Source: Tenrec ecaudatus
Taxonomy: Eukaryota > Chordata > Mammalia > Afrosoricida > Tenrecidae
NCBI RefSeq assembly: GCF_050624435.1
Contig: NC_134539.1
Span: forward strand, 42,068,001-42,132,000
Direction: 5' to 3'
DNA: 64,000 nucleotides
The notes below the pieces were generated by a model. The model saw only the letters and a list, made by a program, of their open reading frames with translations, was not told the origin of the DNA and made no database searches. Shown here piece by piece: positions 33,929 to 46,445 of the stretch. The translations under genes were made by a program, and so were the position numbers. Position 1 is the stretch's first letter, and every line of letters starts with the position of its first letter.

Positions 33929-34593
33929 AATCAGACTTCTACAATGAATGCCTGAAAAATTTGAGCCAAGTCACCTGTTGGGGAGTGTTTACCTACTGTA
34001 TTTCTGAGGAGTGCTTACCTATTGTATTTTCTGATGTTCATTTTTGCTCCACATGACTGCTGTGAGCTTGTTCACTATTCTTCTCTCATAATCACTTTTT
34101 AAACATAAATTATTTTGTTGTGTTGAGCAGCTATGCGGTAAAACATACACCTATGTGGAGTCTCAACTTGTACATTTCAGCACCATTACTTACACTCTCA
34201 GAGTTAGGCAACCATCCTTAGTCTCCATTTCTGAATCATGCCATCCTTCCTCTTTAATGTAGATTCTCAGCCCACTAAGGTTACTATTTCACCTTGCAGG
34301 CGATCTCACAACTAGTTCTTAAAAAGCGTAATTCGCAAGTAGGACATTTTTTTACTAGGAAGCTACACTACTATTTGGCTTTAAAAAAGATATCAGGGAT
34401 AATTTTTGCCTTAAGATGATCTCAAGGCAAGACTTTCATCCAGCTTCCAGAGTTCCAGACACTCTAGAGTCCTTGAGAATTTGACATTCCGGTTTGCATT
34501 TTCCCCTCTTTGGGTTCCTTTTGGAACCAAAATTAAAATGTTCAGTAATGGTAGCTGGGCACCATCTAGTTCTTCTGAGTTTGTGGCAAAGGA

Positions 34594-34754
34594 GAAAATT
34601 GATCATGCAGGTTAATTATCCATACAGTCCATAAAATAGATTGATAATGATTGAAAATTGATCACACAGGTTAATTATGTGTACAGTCCATATAATAAAT
34701 TGATAATGATGGAAAATTGATCATGTAGATTAATTATCTGAACAGTCCATTTCT
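34594..34754 (+). repeat. 59 bp minisatellite, 2.7 copies
   Basis: Units start at 34594, 34653 and 34712, each opening 'gaaaattgatca' and containing 'acagtccat' and 'ttgataatgat'. They differ at several positions, so the array is not recent. Confidence 0.85.
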
Positions 34755-36239
34755 TCCTTCTCTTCCCGATCCTGTTATTCTCCTATTGTTACAGATGAAT
34801 AGAAATCATTTTGTGTGTCTCTGGAAGGCATCTTGAAATTTGGTAGCCCCAGAAACGGCACAACAAACTAAAAAGTAGAACAGAAGCATGATTCACATAT
34901 TAGACCAATGAGCTGAGACGCCAAAGAAGGCATGACTCTAACCCATGAGATGTTTAGTTGTTTGGGTAGCTCAGCAGCTACTCTGGCTTGGGGTTTGATT
35001 TGTTGTTGTTTTTGCTTGATCACTGTTGTCAATATGGGAGAAAGATGGGGCTTGTTAATATATTTACCACACAATTTTGGCCAGTTCGGTTTTTACAGGT
35101 GTGTCTCCACTCACAATAATCTTACAAGTAAAACTGTTTTTAGGATCACGGTAGTACATTTTTCCACAAATCATTCTCATAAATCTATGTAATGTCCACA
35201 TTCAAAAGACCATCTATGTAAAAGTCATATTTACTTAGCTTTAAGAATAGTATAAATTGACTTTGAAGCAGTGGTTAAAAAAGCAATTAATATTAACTAT
35301 GCCACCTCACATGGGCTTTCTGGGTCATTTGCTTCTGAGTTCCTGGTCTGCTACCCGGCTGGTCGTGTCTACTCATTTCTTTTGTCCATAATAATCAGCC
35401 AATAAAAATAAGAGGATACAGAACTCAAAGCACTCTTCAACAGAATTCTTCCCCAAATGGAAAATACGTCTACCCTCAAAAGAGATTACACCTTACCACT
35501 ACAGGAAAGGAATTTAGGATGCTTTGAAGAAAAATGTGTTCTGCAATACTGACATATAGCCATTGTACAGCACCTGGGGGCAGTGTCCTGTGGGTGAAAG
35601 CGCCCTGAGCTGTGCCCTGAGGGGCTGTGTACCTGCAATCAGGAGTCCAAGAAAGAAGGCGCCACCCGACCTCTTCTCTGGCTCTTATCATTAGAGTCAG
35701 TATTATTATTACTACAAAATTTCTAAAACTCATATGTCCAGGATGCATTCACAATGAAGAAAAAGAGTCCAATAATCAAAAGCATCTTAAACAACCTATG
35801 TGAACGCCGTTAAAACTTCAATGCCACTGCAATTCTCTAAAGCTTCCATTTCCTTTGGATGGCATGGCTGCTCGAGCTTCGCACTCCATCTCTTCCCAAT
35901 ACCTGTTCTTCTGACTGTTTCCACCTCGTCCTTAACCAACGCACCTGCCTGGACCGCAATGGCCACTTTCAAGTACAATACACGTTTACACAGTATTTCT
36001 CCTGGGACTAGGTATTAGAGAAAGATGACTTTCTTAAAAAGTGAGATAAAATATATACTGGTATGTGATTACAGAGGTAGATATATATGCATACATGACT
36101 AAATCATGGTGCATGTGTGTATATATCTGTACACACATAGAGGTGTCTGTAGACATATAAATACACATGTACATGGGTACTACATGTATATTCATATACA
36201 TAAAAACACTGAGGAGGCACAATTATTGAATGTCCTTAG

Positions 36240-36800
36240 ACATAACTGAACACCTCCTGGTTTGGGTTAGTCTGTTTGGAGGGTTAGGACCCTAATATCA
36301 TGGGACAATTTGATCACTTGGTAGTTCACATAATCTACAATCAATTTTCTAGTTTTGTGAGTAATGTCAGGAACCTTAAAAGCTTTTGAGAAGCCATCTA
36401 ATATACGTCTAACTATTGGCCTCTACTCAAATGGAGCCAATATAAAGAAGGAGACTTATGACTCAAAGATAAAAGTTGTCTTTGGGATTAATAGCCTATA
36501 GGAACCACGGCCTCTTCTATCAAGAGAATGAAACCACTCCCCGAAATCACTACTGCGGTAAATAACAGGTTGGCTGGTGAAATACACTCGAGAGTGTGCA
36601 CCTTTCCAAGGTTAAGGGAGCAAGAGGAGGCTAAATTAACGGACACCGACAACCAGAAGGGCAATCATGAGACTGTTGACGCTTTGTGAGAAGCGTAACC
36701 AATGTCACTGAGAAAAGTATCGAGGTTGTTAAATAGGAGCCTAATTTGCGACCTATACTTGCAACTCAAAAGAGAATCAAATATTATTTTAAAATAAATA
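36240..36800 (+). mobile_element. Probable 3' end of an older LINE
   Basis: The stretch reads as a dispersed repeat ending in an A-rich tail ('ttttaaaataaataaaaacc'). The blocks 'gaaggagacttatgactcaa', 'atgaaaccactcc' and 'accaatgtcactgagaaaag' recall an old L1-type 3' UTR in this group. I cannot name the family with certainty. Confidence 0.35.
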
Positions 36801-37249
36801 AAAACCACTAAAACAAAAAAGGAAGATATTGAGCTTTAGGTTAGGGTGAAAAGATTGTTACAACTTTTAAGGTGAAACCCTTTATCTTACATTATGTACA
36901 ATGAAAATGATACTTTTCTTTAAAATTTTTACCAGAAATTCCATTCTCTGTTCTTCGATATATGTTGTATTTGACTCTAAAAACATTACATTTCTTACTA
37001 TAGTATACTGCATGTATTCAATGTGGCAAAGTTGAAGAACAAGAGCTTAGATTTATGAAGATATAGATATAAAATAACTATATAAAAGCTTTAAGTTTAA
37101 TGTATCAGATTTTCCATTCTCTGACATAATGTGTGGAATATAGTCCCTAGTTTAGGGAGTTTTTTTGAATGAGGAAAAGTTGAAATGTATCAATTTTTTT
37201 CAGATTTGGGCTTATCTCATGCACTGGATAGATATTTATCTATCACCCT

Positions 37250-37400
37250 ACCTTTCCTTATACATTTCTGACTCTTCTAATGAACAGTGGGCCCCAGAGT
37301 ACCTCCAGGGTATGAAAGCATTATTTATTTTAGGTTTCCCGGTACTCAGAAGAGTATGTGTTCATTATAGATGTATTAAATGAATGAATGAGTATGGGCG
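37250..37400 (+). repeat. Old L2 3' end
   Basis: The wording 'gtgggccccagagtacctcc' and the closing 'attaaatgaatgaatgagt' follow the L2 LINE 3' end. L2 is an ancient mammalian family. Confidence 0.45.
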
Positions 37401-38382
37401 TATAAAGTTTATTTGTATTGCCTGGATAATTCTTTCACTTGCCATCTACGCATCTTTATGAGTGCACTCTTGGCATTGTTCTCTCTATAATAGATCTATG
37501 AAGGCTCAAGGTACCCCTGAAAAAAGCATCTTGTGACTTAGTCTTTTCTTAGCATCTCTCTGGACTCTACTTCCTCTTCCTCTAAATAAAATTTACATAG
37601 CGATCTATTTAACTGTAGGGTATTTATTTGTGAAGATGTAGTCTTTTTGTTCACATGCACAATATATATGTTGTCTTACTGAGAGGTCATTGGGGACAGG
37701 ACTTGTGAGATTGTCTTTATAATATCACAAGAATTATCAGAGCAGACTTCAATTAGTAAAATGATACTTTGAGTCACTGTATTTTTCTCTGTGGATAATG
37801 GCCATTAGTTTATTTAATAAAATTTCTTTTCATAGAAAATAGACAATATGGTGCCCATTAAAATAGTATTTCCTCTGTTGTATACTTGGCTTTGGCAAGA
37901 CTAGACATTTAAAAGATGACTGTAATTTAGATCAGGAAGGGCCCACCTCACTCACTTATATAGAGGTACAGTCCCTGTACTGTTTTATTGACTTTACAAC
38001 TTGACAATGACCAAAACAAAAATACATTATTCTATAGATTGGACTCTTGTGATTGCATCCCCAGCCCTGAAATCTAGTCTAATCGAGATTTCTAATATAA
38101 ATTGTCCAGAGAAGAATTCTTAATTCTTTCATTCCCAAATGACCTCCCCACAAGTCTCCCTCATCTCAGGAAGTGGAAGCATTCAGATTCAACTCAGATA
38201 CAGCAAATTCTACTCTGTACTACAAGATCTCCATTTCAGAACTGACACCGTATCATACAACACATTTACAACATTTACCAGGTTGTCTAGTGGAACAATT
38301 ACTTCAAGAATCTCCAGACACAAATATGTGATATCTTAGAAAGAGTTTATTTTTGATTCCAAATATTTCTAACCCAAGTATT

Positions 38383-38500
38383 CAAATTCACTGCCAGAGA
38401 GTCAGTTCCAATTCATATACAGGACCGAGTAGAACTGCATCGATGGGTCTCAGAGACTGTAAATCTTAGCAGTAGAAAGCCATATCTTTCTACCACCGCC
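38383..38500 (-). repeat. AfroSINE fragment
   Basis: A reversed AfroSINE body: 'attcactgccagagagtcag', 'ggaccgagtagaactgc' and 'agactgtaaatctta'. The tRNA-like head is missing or too diverged to see. Confidence 0.6.
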
Positions 38501-38756
38501 AGGATCAGAAAGGTGAGAAATGAGGCAGACAGATTTACAGGGAGTTGAAATTAGAAAGGCAGTATGGGTTGAGTTATCCACTTCTCTGGCTTTCTCCTGA
38601 GGGAAGGCTGTAGCATGTGCTGTGTGGGTCAAAGGAAACTCTAAAGAGACAGCTCACAGCATTCTTCCTGAAGAAGCTGAAGATAGAGCCTGTGAATAGT
38701 CAGAGTGAGAGCAAGAGTGCAGAAAGCATACGGAGTGCATCACCTATGCCCAAGTT

Positions 38757-39315
38757 CCTTTTAACAATGTTTACTTAATTGGGGGCTCTTACAGCTCTTA
38801 GCACAATCCATGCATATGACCATTGTGTCAAACACAGCTGGACATATGTTGTCATCATCTTTTTCAACACATTTTCTTGCCATTTGAACCCCTGGCGTCA
38901 GCTCATTTTCCCCCTCCCTCCCCTACCCTTCCTCTTCCACGTCTCCTTGATAATTTATAATTTTTTCTTTTTTCCTCCTGTCATACACTGACTGCTGTCT
39001 CATTTCACCCACTTTTCTGCTATCCATCCCCCTGGGGTGGGGGCCATACATCGATCATTGTGATCTGTGCCCTCTTATTCCCCCCACCCGCCCTTACCCT
39101 CATTTTATCACTACTCCCCTTATTGGTCCTGAGGGGTTTATCTGTTCTGGATTCCCTGTATTTCAAGCTCTTATCTGCACCAGTATACATGTTCTGGTCT
39201 AGCCAGATTTGTAAGATAGAACTGGGTCATGGTAGTGGGGACTGTGGGGAGGAAGCATTAAAGAACTAGAGGAAGGCTGTATGTTTCATCGGTGCTATAC
39301 TGCACCCTGAGTGTC
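38757..39315 (-). mobile_element. L1 3' UTR fragment (copy g), reversed, with TSD
   Basis: A 560-base reversed L1 3' end, from 'ttacttaattgggggctc' to 'gtgctatactgcaccctga'. The target-site duplication 'tgcccaagtt' lies at 38747-38756 and 39316-39325. Sequence divergence from copies b and d suggests an older subfamily. Confidence 0.85.
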
Positions 39316-39574
39316 TGCCCAAGTTTCTGATTGAACCACACATACATAGACAAATTTAAACTAGCCCATAAAGGTAAATTAATTCAACTGAGATTTGAGA
39401 CAGAATTAACCAAATAAATCACTTTCTAAATCAAAACCACCAAAAGTTGTCAGAAAAATATAGCCAACTCTAAAATCATGACAATCCATTGTCACAGTGC
39501 TCGACACATAATCCAAACGAGCTCTCTATCCTCTATTTTGCTGGTTGCACATAAGAAGGCTTAGCAGCTGCTTT

Positions 39575-39933
39575 AGTTTTATTTTCTAGGCCCTACATCA
39601 GGATTCATCCTCTCGCCATACTCATTCCATTTATGTGCTCAGGAAATAATCAGAGAAGCTGGATTATATGGAAAAGAATTCAGCATTAGGATTGGAGGAA
39701 GGCTGATTACCAACCTATAACAAGTACATGACACAACCTGGCTCACTGCAAGTGAAGAGGCTTAAAGTACTTGTTGCTGAAGAGCAAAGACTGTGCCCTG
39801 CAGTATGGAGCACTACTCAAGGTAAAGAAGGCAACAGTCCTGCACCTGGACCAACAGGGAACACCAGGTAAATGGAGGAAAGATTGAGGCTATCCAGGAT
39901 TTCCTCTTGTTTGATCCATAATCAAAGCTCTCA
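39575..39933 (+). mobile_element. RTE (BovB-like) LINE, reverse transcriptase part
   Basis: The translation carries RTE reverse transcriptase wording: GSGFILSPYSFHL, EIIREAGLY, then IRIGGRLI and DTTWLTASEE, corresponding to the family's ADDTTLLAES active-site block. Several frame breaks are present, so it is dead. It is 5'- and 3'-truncated, and L1 copy h starts directly after it. Confidence 0.75.
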
Positions 39934-39937
39934 GGTT

Positions 39938-40590
39938 TTCCTTTTTTTTTTAACTAATAAATAATTTTATTTGGAGCTTTTATAACAATCCATACACCAA
40001 TTGTATCAAGCTCATTTGTACGTACGTTGCCATCATCATTTTCAAAACATTTTCTTTCTGCTTGTGCACTTGGTATTAGCTCCTCTTTTTTCCCTCCCTC
40101 CCCAGCCTCCCACCATCATGGACCCCTGATAAAGTATAAATTATTATTCTTTTCATATCTTACAGCATCCACTGTCCCCCTCCATCCTCATTTCTGTTGA
40201 TCATCCTCCTGGGGGTGGGTTAGATGTCCATCATTGTAAGTGGTCCCCCGTCTCTCCCCTCATGCTCCTGGGATCACTACTCCCATTACTCTTCCTGAGG
40301 GGTTCGTCTGCCCTGGATTCCATGGGTTGAGCGCTCTTATCTGTAACATTGTTCATGTTCTGGTTTAGCCATATTTGTAAGATAGAACTGTGGTCATGAC
40401 AGTGGAGGAGGGTGGGGAGAGAAGCATTAAAGAGTTAAAGGAATGTTGTGTGTTCCATCGTTGCGATGCTGCACCCTGGCTGACTCATTCCTTCCTTGTG
40501 ACCCTTCTCTGAGGGAATGTCCAATTGTCTACAGATAGATTTTGAGTCTCCTCTCTGACTCCCATCATTTACATCAATATATTCGTTTGT
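39938..40590 (-). mobile_element. L1 3' UTR fragment (copy h), reversed
   Basis: A T run then 'attttatttggagcttttat', 'accaattgtatcaagctc', 'gataaagtataaattattat', 'ctggtttagccatatttg' and 'gggaatgtccaattgtctac'. The divergence is like that of copy g, more than in copies b and d. It abuts the RTE piece on the left. Confidence 0.75.
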
Positions 40591-41839
40591 TAATTCTGTA
40601 TCTTAAGAACCAAGGAAATACTTCTCAGTCTTAAGAGGAAAAAAAAAAAGCAATCACCTGAAACTATCTCTGAAATTACCCAGATTGTTAGAGCAACTAT
40701 TTATAACTATGTTTAATGAGATAAAGGAAAACATGTTCACAATGGTTCACAATGAATAAATAACATAGAAAAGTTTAGAAAGAAAATATAAATGCAGAAT
40801 ATAACAAGGTAGCATTATGAAAGTAAAAAATATATATCTGAAAAGTTTCATAGTATACTGTTAGAAAAACTGTACTAGGAAAAATATTTCAGAGATTTAG
40901 CTGCTGAATGAATGCTGTACCAGTAAATGAAGTACAGGGAGAGAATGGGACCAAGATGATGTCACTACAATTTCCCTGAAACTTCATTAAGGAAAAAGTT
41001 CTATTTTTAAAAGGCAAAACTTTTTAATAGGTTATTTACTACTCCTACAAGAGGTAAATTTTCCAAATAAATTTTAATGGTCCCTGTGAAACGTCATTGT
41101 CTATATTGAACTCTTGTCAAGGTGTCAGTTGCTATTCCCGAGGGAAGGGTGCAAGCGGAGACGGGGAGGGAGAAAAAGGAAATGCACCAAGAGACGTGCC
41201 GTAATCACGTTTCTCTGATGGTGAAGAGAAAGGGAACAGCGCGCTCCTTTGGCCCTGCAGGTGTCTGCGGTATGTTTTGCCTGTTGTTCAGGTACTTGTG
41301 AGACAAACACGAACATTCTCTCATTCCACAGAGTGCAGACTTCAGCCAAAGAAGTCTACTTTTTCTGACAGCAATTTCTTCCCTGCAATCCAGATTTTTC
41401 AGACTAGTAAAGTTATAAAGAAGTTTCTGATAATGAAACCATACAGTCACACGATAATCACATATGTGTCTTGTAATAGTCCTATTCTTAAAGCAACCTA
41501 GTTAAATAATGATTCACATTTCCCAGGGATTTTTCTGATCTGAAACTTTAATGAACATTAAGAAGTTGAAAAGCAATTCAAATAATAAAAGTATGATTTT
41601 GCTGAATGGTTTCATTTCTTATATAGCTCATATCCTCACACCAGATTTGGAAGAAACAACCATTTTAAATATGAGAAAATATAAGGCAAAAATGACATAA
41701 ATTAATAGTGGTTGAGCTATAATAAAGATTCCGTTGTAAAATATAGTATTAGGATGTACACTGTCATGCACAAGAATGTTTAAAAGGAAGAATAATAGTT
41801 GAGTCGCTATAATGAACACTAGTGAACATTCATGTTACA

Positions 41840-42250
41840 TGGCTTTCAATCCAGAGCCGCATCCATACAAGGTAGCCATCCTAGGGAAATAAGAACCGTG
41901 ACACAAATAGACATGCTAAACCAAAGGAATTCACTGCCCTCAAGTCAACACCAACTTCACACTGACATCAGCACACTCAGCCCACAGAACATTCACCATA
42001 GCAAAAAAATAGAGATCATCGAAATGCTCTTGGACAGACAAATAGAAAAACAAACTAGAGTACATACACACAGTGGAATACTTACTAAACCATGCTGAAA
42101 AATAACAAATCTGTACAACACCTCATAATGAGGATGAATCTAGGGGACGTAATGCTGAGGGAAATTAGTGAATCACAAAAGGACAAATTATATATGAGGC
42201 CACTATTGTGAAAAGCCAAGGAAAAGTGGACACACAGAAAGAAACATTCT
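41840..42250 (+). mobile_element. Old L1 3' end
   Basis: The order 'atgctcttggacagacaaat', 'cacacagtggaatact', 'aacacctcataatgagga', 'atgctgagggaaattag', 'tcacaaaaggacaaatta' and 'cacagaaagaaacattct' is the classic 3' end of older mammalian L1. It belongs to the same type as the reversed piece at 7050-7530. Confidence 0.7.
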
Positions 42251-42269
42251 CTGAAGGTGGCCAGCGGTG

Positions 42270-42480
42270 AGAGGAAGGTGCCCTGGTGGTGGAAACGTGA
42301 TGTGTCCAGCTGCGTCCAAAGGTCAGCAATTTGAAACCACTGCCTCTCCAAGAAGAAAGGCAGGGCTTTCTACTCCCATAAACAGCTAATCTCAGAAACT
42401 CTAGGGGGCACTTCTACCTTATCCTACAGGGTCACTATGAATCAGCATCAACTTGATGGCAGTGAGTTTGGGGGTTTTTT
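42270..42480 (+). repeat. AfroSINE, forward, pair member 1
   Basis: A near-complete AfroSINE: 'ggtgccctggtggtgg' head, 'caaaggtcagcaatttgaaa', 'cagggctttctactccc', 'gtcactatgaatcagc' and 'gatggcagtgagtttggg', then a T-rich end. The head carries an unusual 'gatgtgtccagctgcgtcc' block shared with the reversed copy at 44315-44495. Confidence 0.85.
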
Positions 42481-43009
42481 TGTTGTTGTTTAGCTTGTTT
42501 ATTATTTTTGGAGGGGTGAGAGGGGAAAGGAGAAGTCACTAACTAGAGGGTAGCTGTGTATTCGTTTGGGTGAAAGGAATCACAATATATAACAAAGAAG
42601 ACAACACTAAATGACCAAGGCATAGGAAGGCACGATGAGGAGCATGGTAGGCAAAGGCATCAAGAGTAAATCTTAATGCATACTCAACCTGTAATACCAT
42701 CTGTAATGCAAATGTAAACATAATCTTGCAATAATACCCTTGAGCTGTGTCCCTGACAGAGGAGGCAAATAGTATTTAATCAGTAATAATGTATTTTCAT
42801 CGATAATATTATTATTAATCAGCAAAATTCTAGACAGATAAGTAAATCAACAGTTTGAGAGTGTTTAGGAAAAAAATAGGTCAATGTGAGTTTTATGTCT
42901 AGTTCTGAAACATATCAAACTGTTTCTGAATCAAAATATTTTAAATACATAATGATATTTAGAATAAAGCAAATCTATTTTAAAAGCAATATTTAATAAG
43001 CATATATGC

Positions 43010-43572
43010 CATGTTAGGCTGAGTTCTCTAGTAAAGCAAAAGTAGTGACACTGTTAGTATATAGAGATTTAGACCAAGAAGTGGCTCACACCATTGTAGA
43101 AGCAGGTAGGGCCATTCTCATTCAGCCGATGGGTCAGATGTAAGCTGAAGGCTTCTCCTGGCTCCTGTTCTGTACCTCCTGTTGCTGCTGATGAAGTGGA
43201 AACAGGAAGATGAAGCAGGAAGACCACAGGCTAGTGGATGCTGTGATAAATGAATCCACAGCTCTCAGGCCACTTATGGTCTCTGGGATCAGCAAGCAAC
43301 ATAACCAGAGCTCCATGAATCAGATGCAGCATCCAAATCCAAGTAGGAATCAGCTAGATTCTACCGACTGTCAATTTCTACTGAATAGGCCACACACTGA
43401 ATGAAGTCTCCCTCCATCATATCAAACCTGTGACCAGACTAAGGAGGTCTATGCTCCCCCTAGCTGCTTGGCTGCTTCACAAAATATCCCATCATGGAGT
43501 TGACCACACTAGGTCAGAGCATATCATAGGAGAATCCTGGCCCACCAAAGTTGACATAAAGCCTAACAATCC
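43010..43572 (-). mobile_element. Solo LTR, ERVL-like, reversed
   Basis: It opens with a 'gagttctctagtaaagc' block and closes with 'ccaaagttgacataaagc', the reversed tail and head of an ERVL-type LTR. It is about 560 bases long with no internal viral part beside it. It is a diverged fossil, older than the L1 copies around it. Confidence 0.5.
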
Positions 43573-44314
43573 CATATGCATATTTCTAACTAAAAAATAT
43601 ATAATGGTGAAAATAAGTGCCAAATGGGAACCATGGTCTAAGAATGTTGTGATGCTTTCCGCACAGAATAGTTATTGCGGCTCAAAAAGATGAAGCATAT
43701 AATAATAATGCTTTTAATGATAAATAATTCTATCTTATTTTATATCAGACACTATTTTTTCTGTCAAATTCTTCCAAATGAAACAATACATAGGAATTAT
43801 AACAGGGAGAAAATGAGATTTTACCATACAGACAACCCGCATGGGGTGTGGGGAGACTGTACCTTGATAGGAATGGGATAAAAGAAACCAATGGAAATAT
43901 TTTTTTTAGTAAATGGTTGTGCAAACCTGGATGATACCAGTTTTGAAAAGACAGAGAAAGCTTGAGAGCAAGAGAAAGAGAAAAATTGAAGGACTTTTAA
44001 ATAAGATCAAATGAAATTTGAGATATTAGAGACATGGAAACTGTTGGAAGTGCTTAGAAATCAAAGGCAAACATTTCAAAGTTTAAATTCTATTAGGAAA
44101 GATTATAAAGCTACTAAATAGGGCTAAGTCTAAAAGATGGTTCTGTTTTTTAAAAGTATCTTAAAATGTCACATTTATTACAAAATCAATAAAAACATGA
44201 TATGGAACTTCTAAGTCAGTTGAAAGAATAAGAGAATGCAAAGAACATTCAATAGAAAAGAATCCATCAATTCAATAGAAAGCAATAAACTTGGAGAGGA
44301 ATGCAACAAGCTAA

Positions 44315-44495
44315 ACAACAACCAAAAAAACCAAACTCACTGCCACCAAGTTGATGCTGATTCATAGTGACCCTCTGAGATTAGCTGTTTATGGGAGTAG
44401 AAAGCCCTGCCTTTCTTCCTTGGAGAGGCAGTGGTTTTAAATTGCTGACCTTTGGACGCAGCTGGACACATCACCTCTCCACCACCAGAATGCCA
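44315..44495 (-). repeat. AfroSINE, reversed, pair member 2
   Basis: A reversed AfroSINE with 'ccaaactcactgccaccaag', 'gattcatagtgaccctctga', 'gggagtagaaagccctgcc' and 'gacgcagctggacacatc'. It shares rare blocks with 42270-42480 but lacks about 30 bases of the middle. Confidence 0.85.
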
Positions 44496-45244
44496 AAATA
44501 AATAAAAAGAGGCACAGTATTATTCCCATTAATCAATATTATGAAGAATTACATGAGCAGATTTTCTAAGGCTAAAAATTGTTGGCACCACTAGGCTAAA
44601 TCTAATTAATGTAACTATATTCTATTTTCAAAAGAAAATCCAAAACCATAACACAGAAAAGTTGCAAATAGTGTGATGAACAAAACTACACCACATACAT
44701 ACTAAAGCCAAAAATGAGCTACTCCTTTAGCCATGTCAGGTACATTAGAACTCGAAACCAAAGGACTAAAGAAGCCATTATTCGGTGGAAAATATTCTTA
44801 AGGATTTTGCTATACAGTTTCAAAATGAAGACTACACAACTGAGTTTTTAGAATTCTGAAAGACAAGTTTTTAATGAAAAAGGAAAAATCTAATATTCCT
44901 TTGTCAAATTAATAGGTTAGGTAAAAAATAAATATTAAAATATATAATTTGAATAGCAAATAAGATTATGTGTGTGTGACTTTGAGTTCAAAAATTGGAA
45001 AATATCTGTATATCTGATGATATATTTACAATAATGGATGCTACCTTAGTTAAGAAAGTAAATTTCAATGACTACTAAAAATTAATGTCATTCAAACTTC
45101 AATATATGACCTTAACAGCATTAGAAATCAATACTGGAAAGATTATAAAGATTTCTCACAGCAATAGAATTTCAAGGGTCTGTTTTAGGAAGTAATTGCA
45201 CATATTGATGAGATGTTTTAAAATGTCTTTAACACTTATTTTTG

Positions 45245-45540
45245 AATGCCTACCCACTCACTGCGACCAAGTCAATTCTTACTCATAGTGATCACAGGGT
45301 TTCTGAGTCTGAATCTTTCCTCAAAGGAAAGGCTGCTAACAGTCCAACAGGTTACCCAACAGAGTCACCAGTACTCCATATTCATTCAGCATTTAAAGGG
45401 AGATTTCCTTACCTTTTAGATATTCTAAATGCATACAAATGATGAGCCCTGACTGCTCACCACAAGGTGAGCAGTTCAAAGCCACCAGTCATTCCTCCAG
45501 AGAAAGATCAGGCTAGTAAGGATGTACAGCCTCAGAAACC
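45245..45540. repeat. Two AfroSINE pieces beside the L1
   Basis: 45248-45390 is a reversed AfroSINE body ('ccactcactgcgaccaagtc', 'cttactcatagtgatcac'). 45436-45540 is a forward one ('ccctgactgctcaccacaag', 'cattcctccagagaaagatc', 'acagcctcagaaacc') cut off where the L1 begins. Its missing 3' part is not found after the L1. Confidence 0.6.
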
Positions 45541-46445
45541 GGAGGAAGGGGTCTTCGGGAAGATGGTGACTGAGTAACACATACCAGAGGGACTACGCAG
45601 AAATAAGCCCAGGAGAGTTGCTTAGAGGGACATTCAACACTGCTGGGATGCAGGAAGAACATCATAAGGATAAGTAGGCACAGACCCACAAGATTTTGAG
45701 GGGCTGGGGGCTTCTGCTTACCACAGTGGAGGCCTGCTAGGGCTTGACCTAAGCACCACCATAGTCTCTGCCAGAGCCAGTATCATTTTGAGCCCGAGCA
45801 AGGGCTTAATCTCAACACAGCCACAGCTTGCCGCAGCCTGCCTCTGGGAAGGGACTAAACCCTTGCAGCCCCATGGGCAGGGATTGGGACTCAGCTACAT
45901 TGTTACTTTTGTTTCCCTCTCTTCTCTCTATGCCTCCACAGTCTCAGCTGGCTAACTTTTGAATTTTTTTCTCCTCTTTGCCTTTTTCCTATTCTCTCAC
46001 ACTCCACTGTCCTCCAGACCACTCCTCTTAGACTAGGGCACTTGTGTCTGCCCCACACCCGGCTAAGTAGCTCCAACCTGTGCAGTTAGCCTGAGGCTGG
46101 GGAAAGCCCTGCCAATACTCCACCCAAATTCTTACCGGGGAATTCCTGCCTGTGTGCCTGGGGGAGCAGCTCTGTTGTCCCACGTCACTGAGGGAACGTC
46201 CTTCCAGGCCTAAGGCACCTTGGAAAACACTTGTCAACTTTCCAAGCTGCTGCAGGAACCTCTGTTCAACCTCTGCAACACCAAAGCAAGCAACCCACCA
46301 GCCTTCTGGAGCACTCACCTGAGAGGGAAGCCACAGGAGGATAAAGTGGTAGGTTAATTCCATAGTGAAATTAGCTGTAGGCAGTTCAAAGAAGCATTCC
46401 TACAAGTCTCTCAGAGAGAGCCAGTACTCTTCGACTCCCTGGAAA

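Larger units (their letters stand above)
32768..45244. other. Gene-free region between OR13D copy 3 and the long L1
   Basis: No host gene is seen. The first 120 bases match the DNA after copies 1 and 2. Around 38120-38240 there is a weaker likeness to 3420-3530 of unit 1, so the third unit may reach that far. I see nothing recognisable in 33160-33770, 33950-34590, 34760-36230, 36800-37240, 37400-38380, 40600-41830, 42490-43000, 43580-44310 or 44500-45240. Repeats between these are listed separately. Confidence 0.6.

Noticed and set aside
34560-34760. CRISPR-like array suggested by regularly spaced repeats
   Set aside because: Units are contiguous and diverged without unique spacers, and the genome is mammalian. 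It is a minisatellite.
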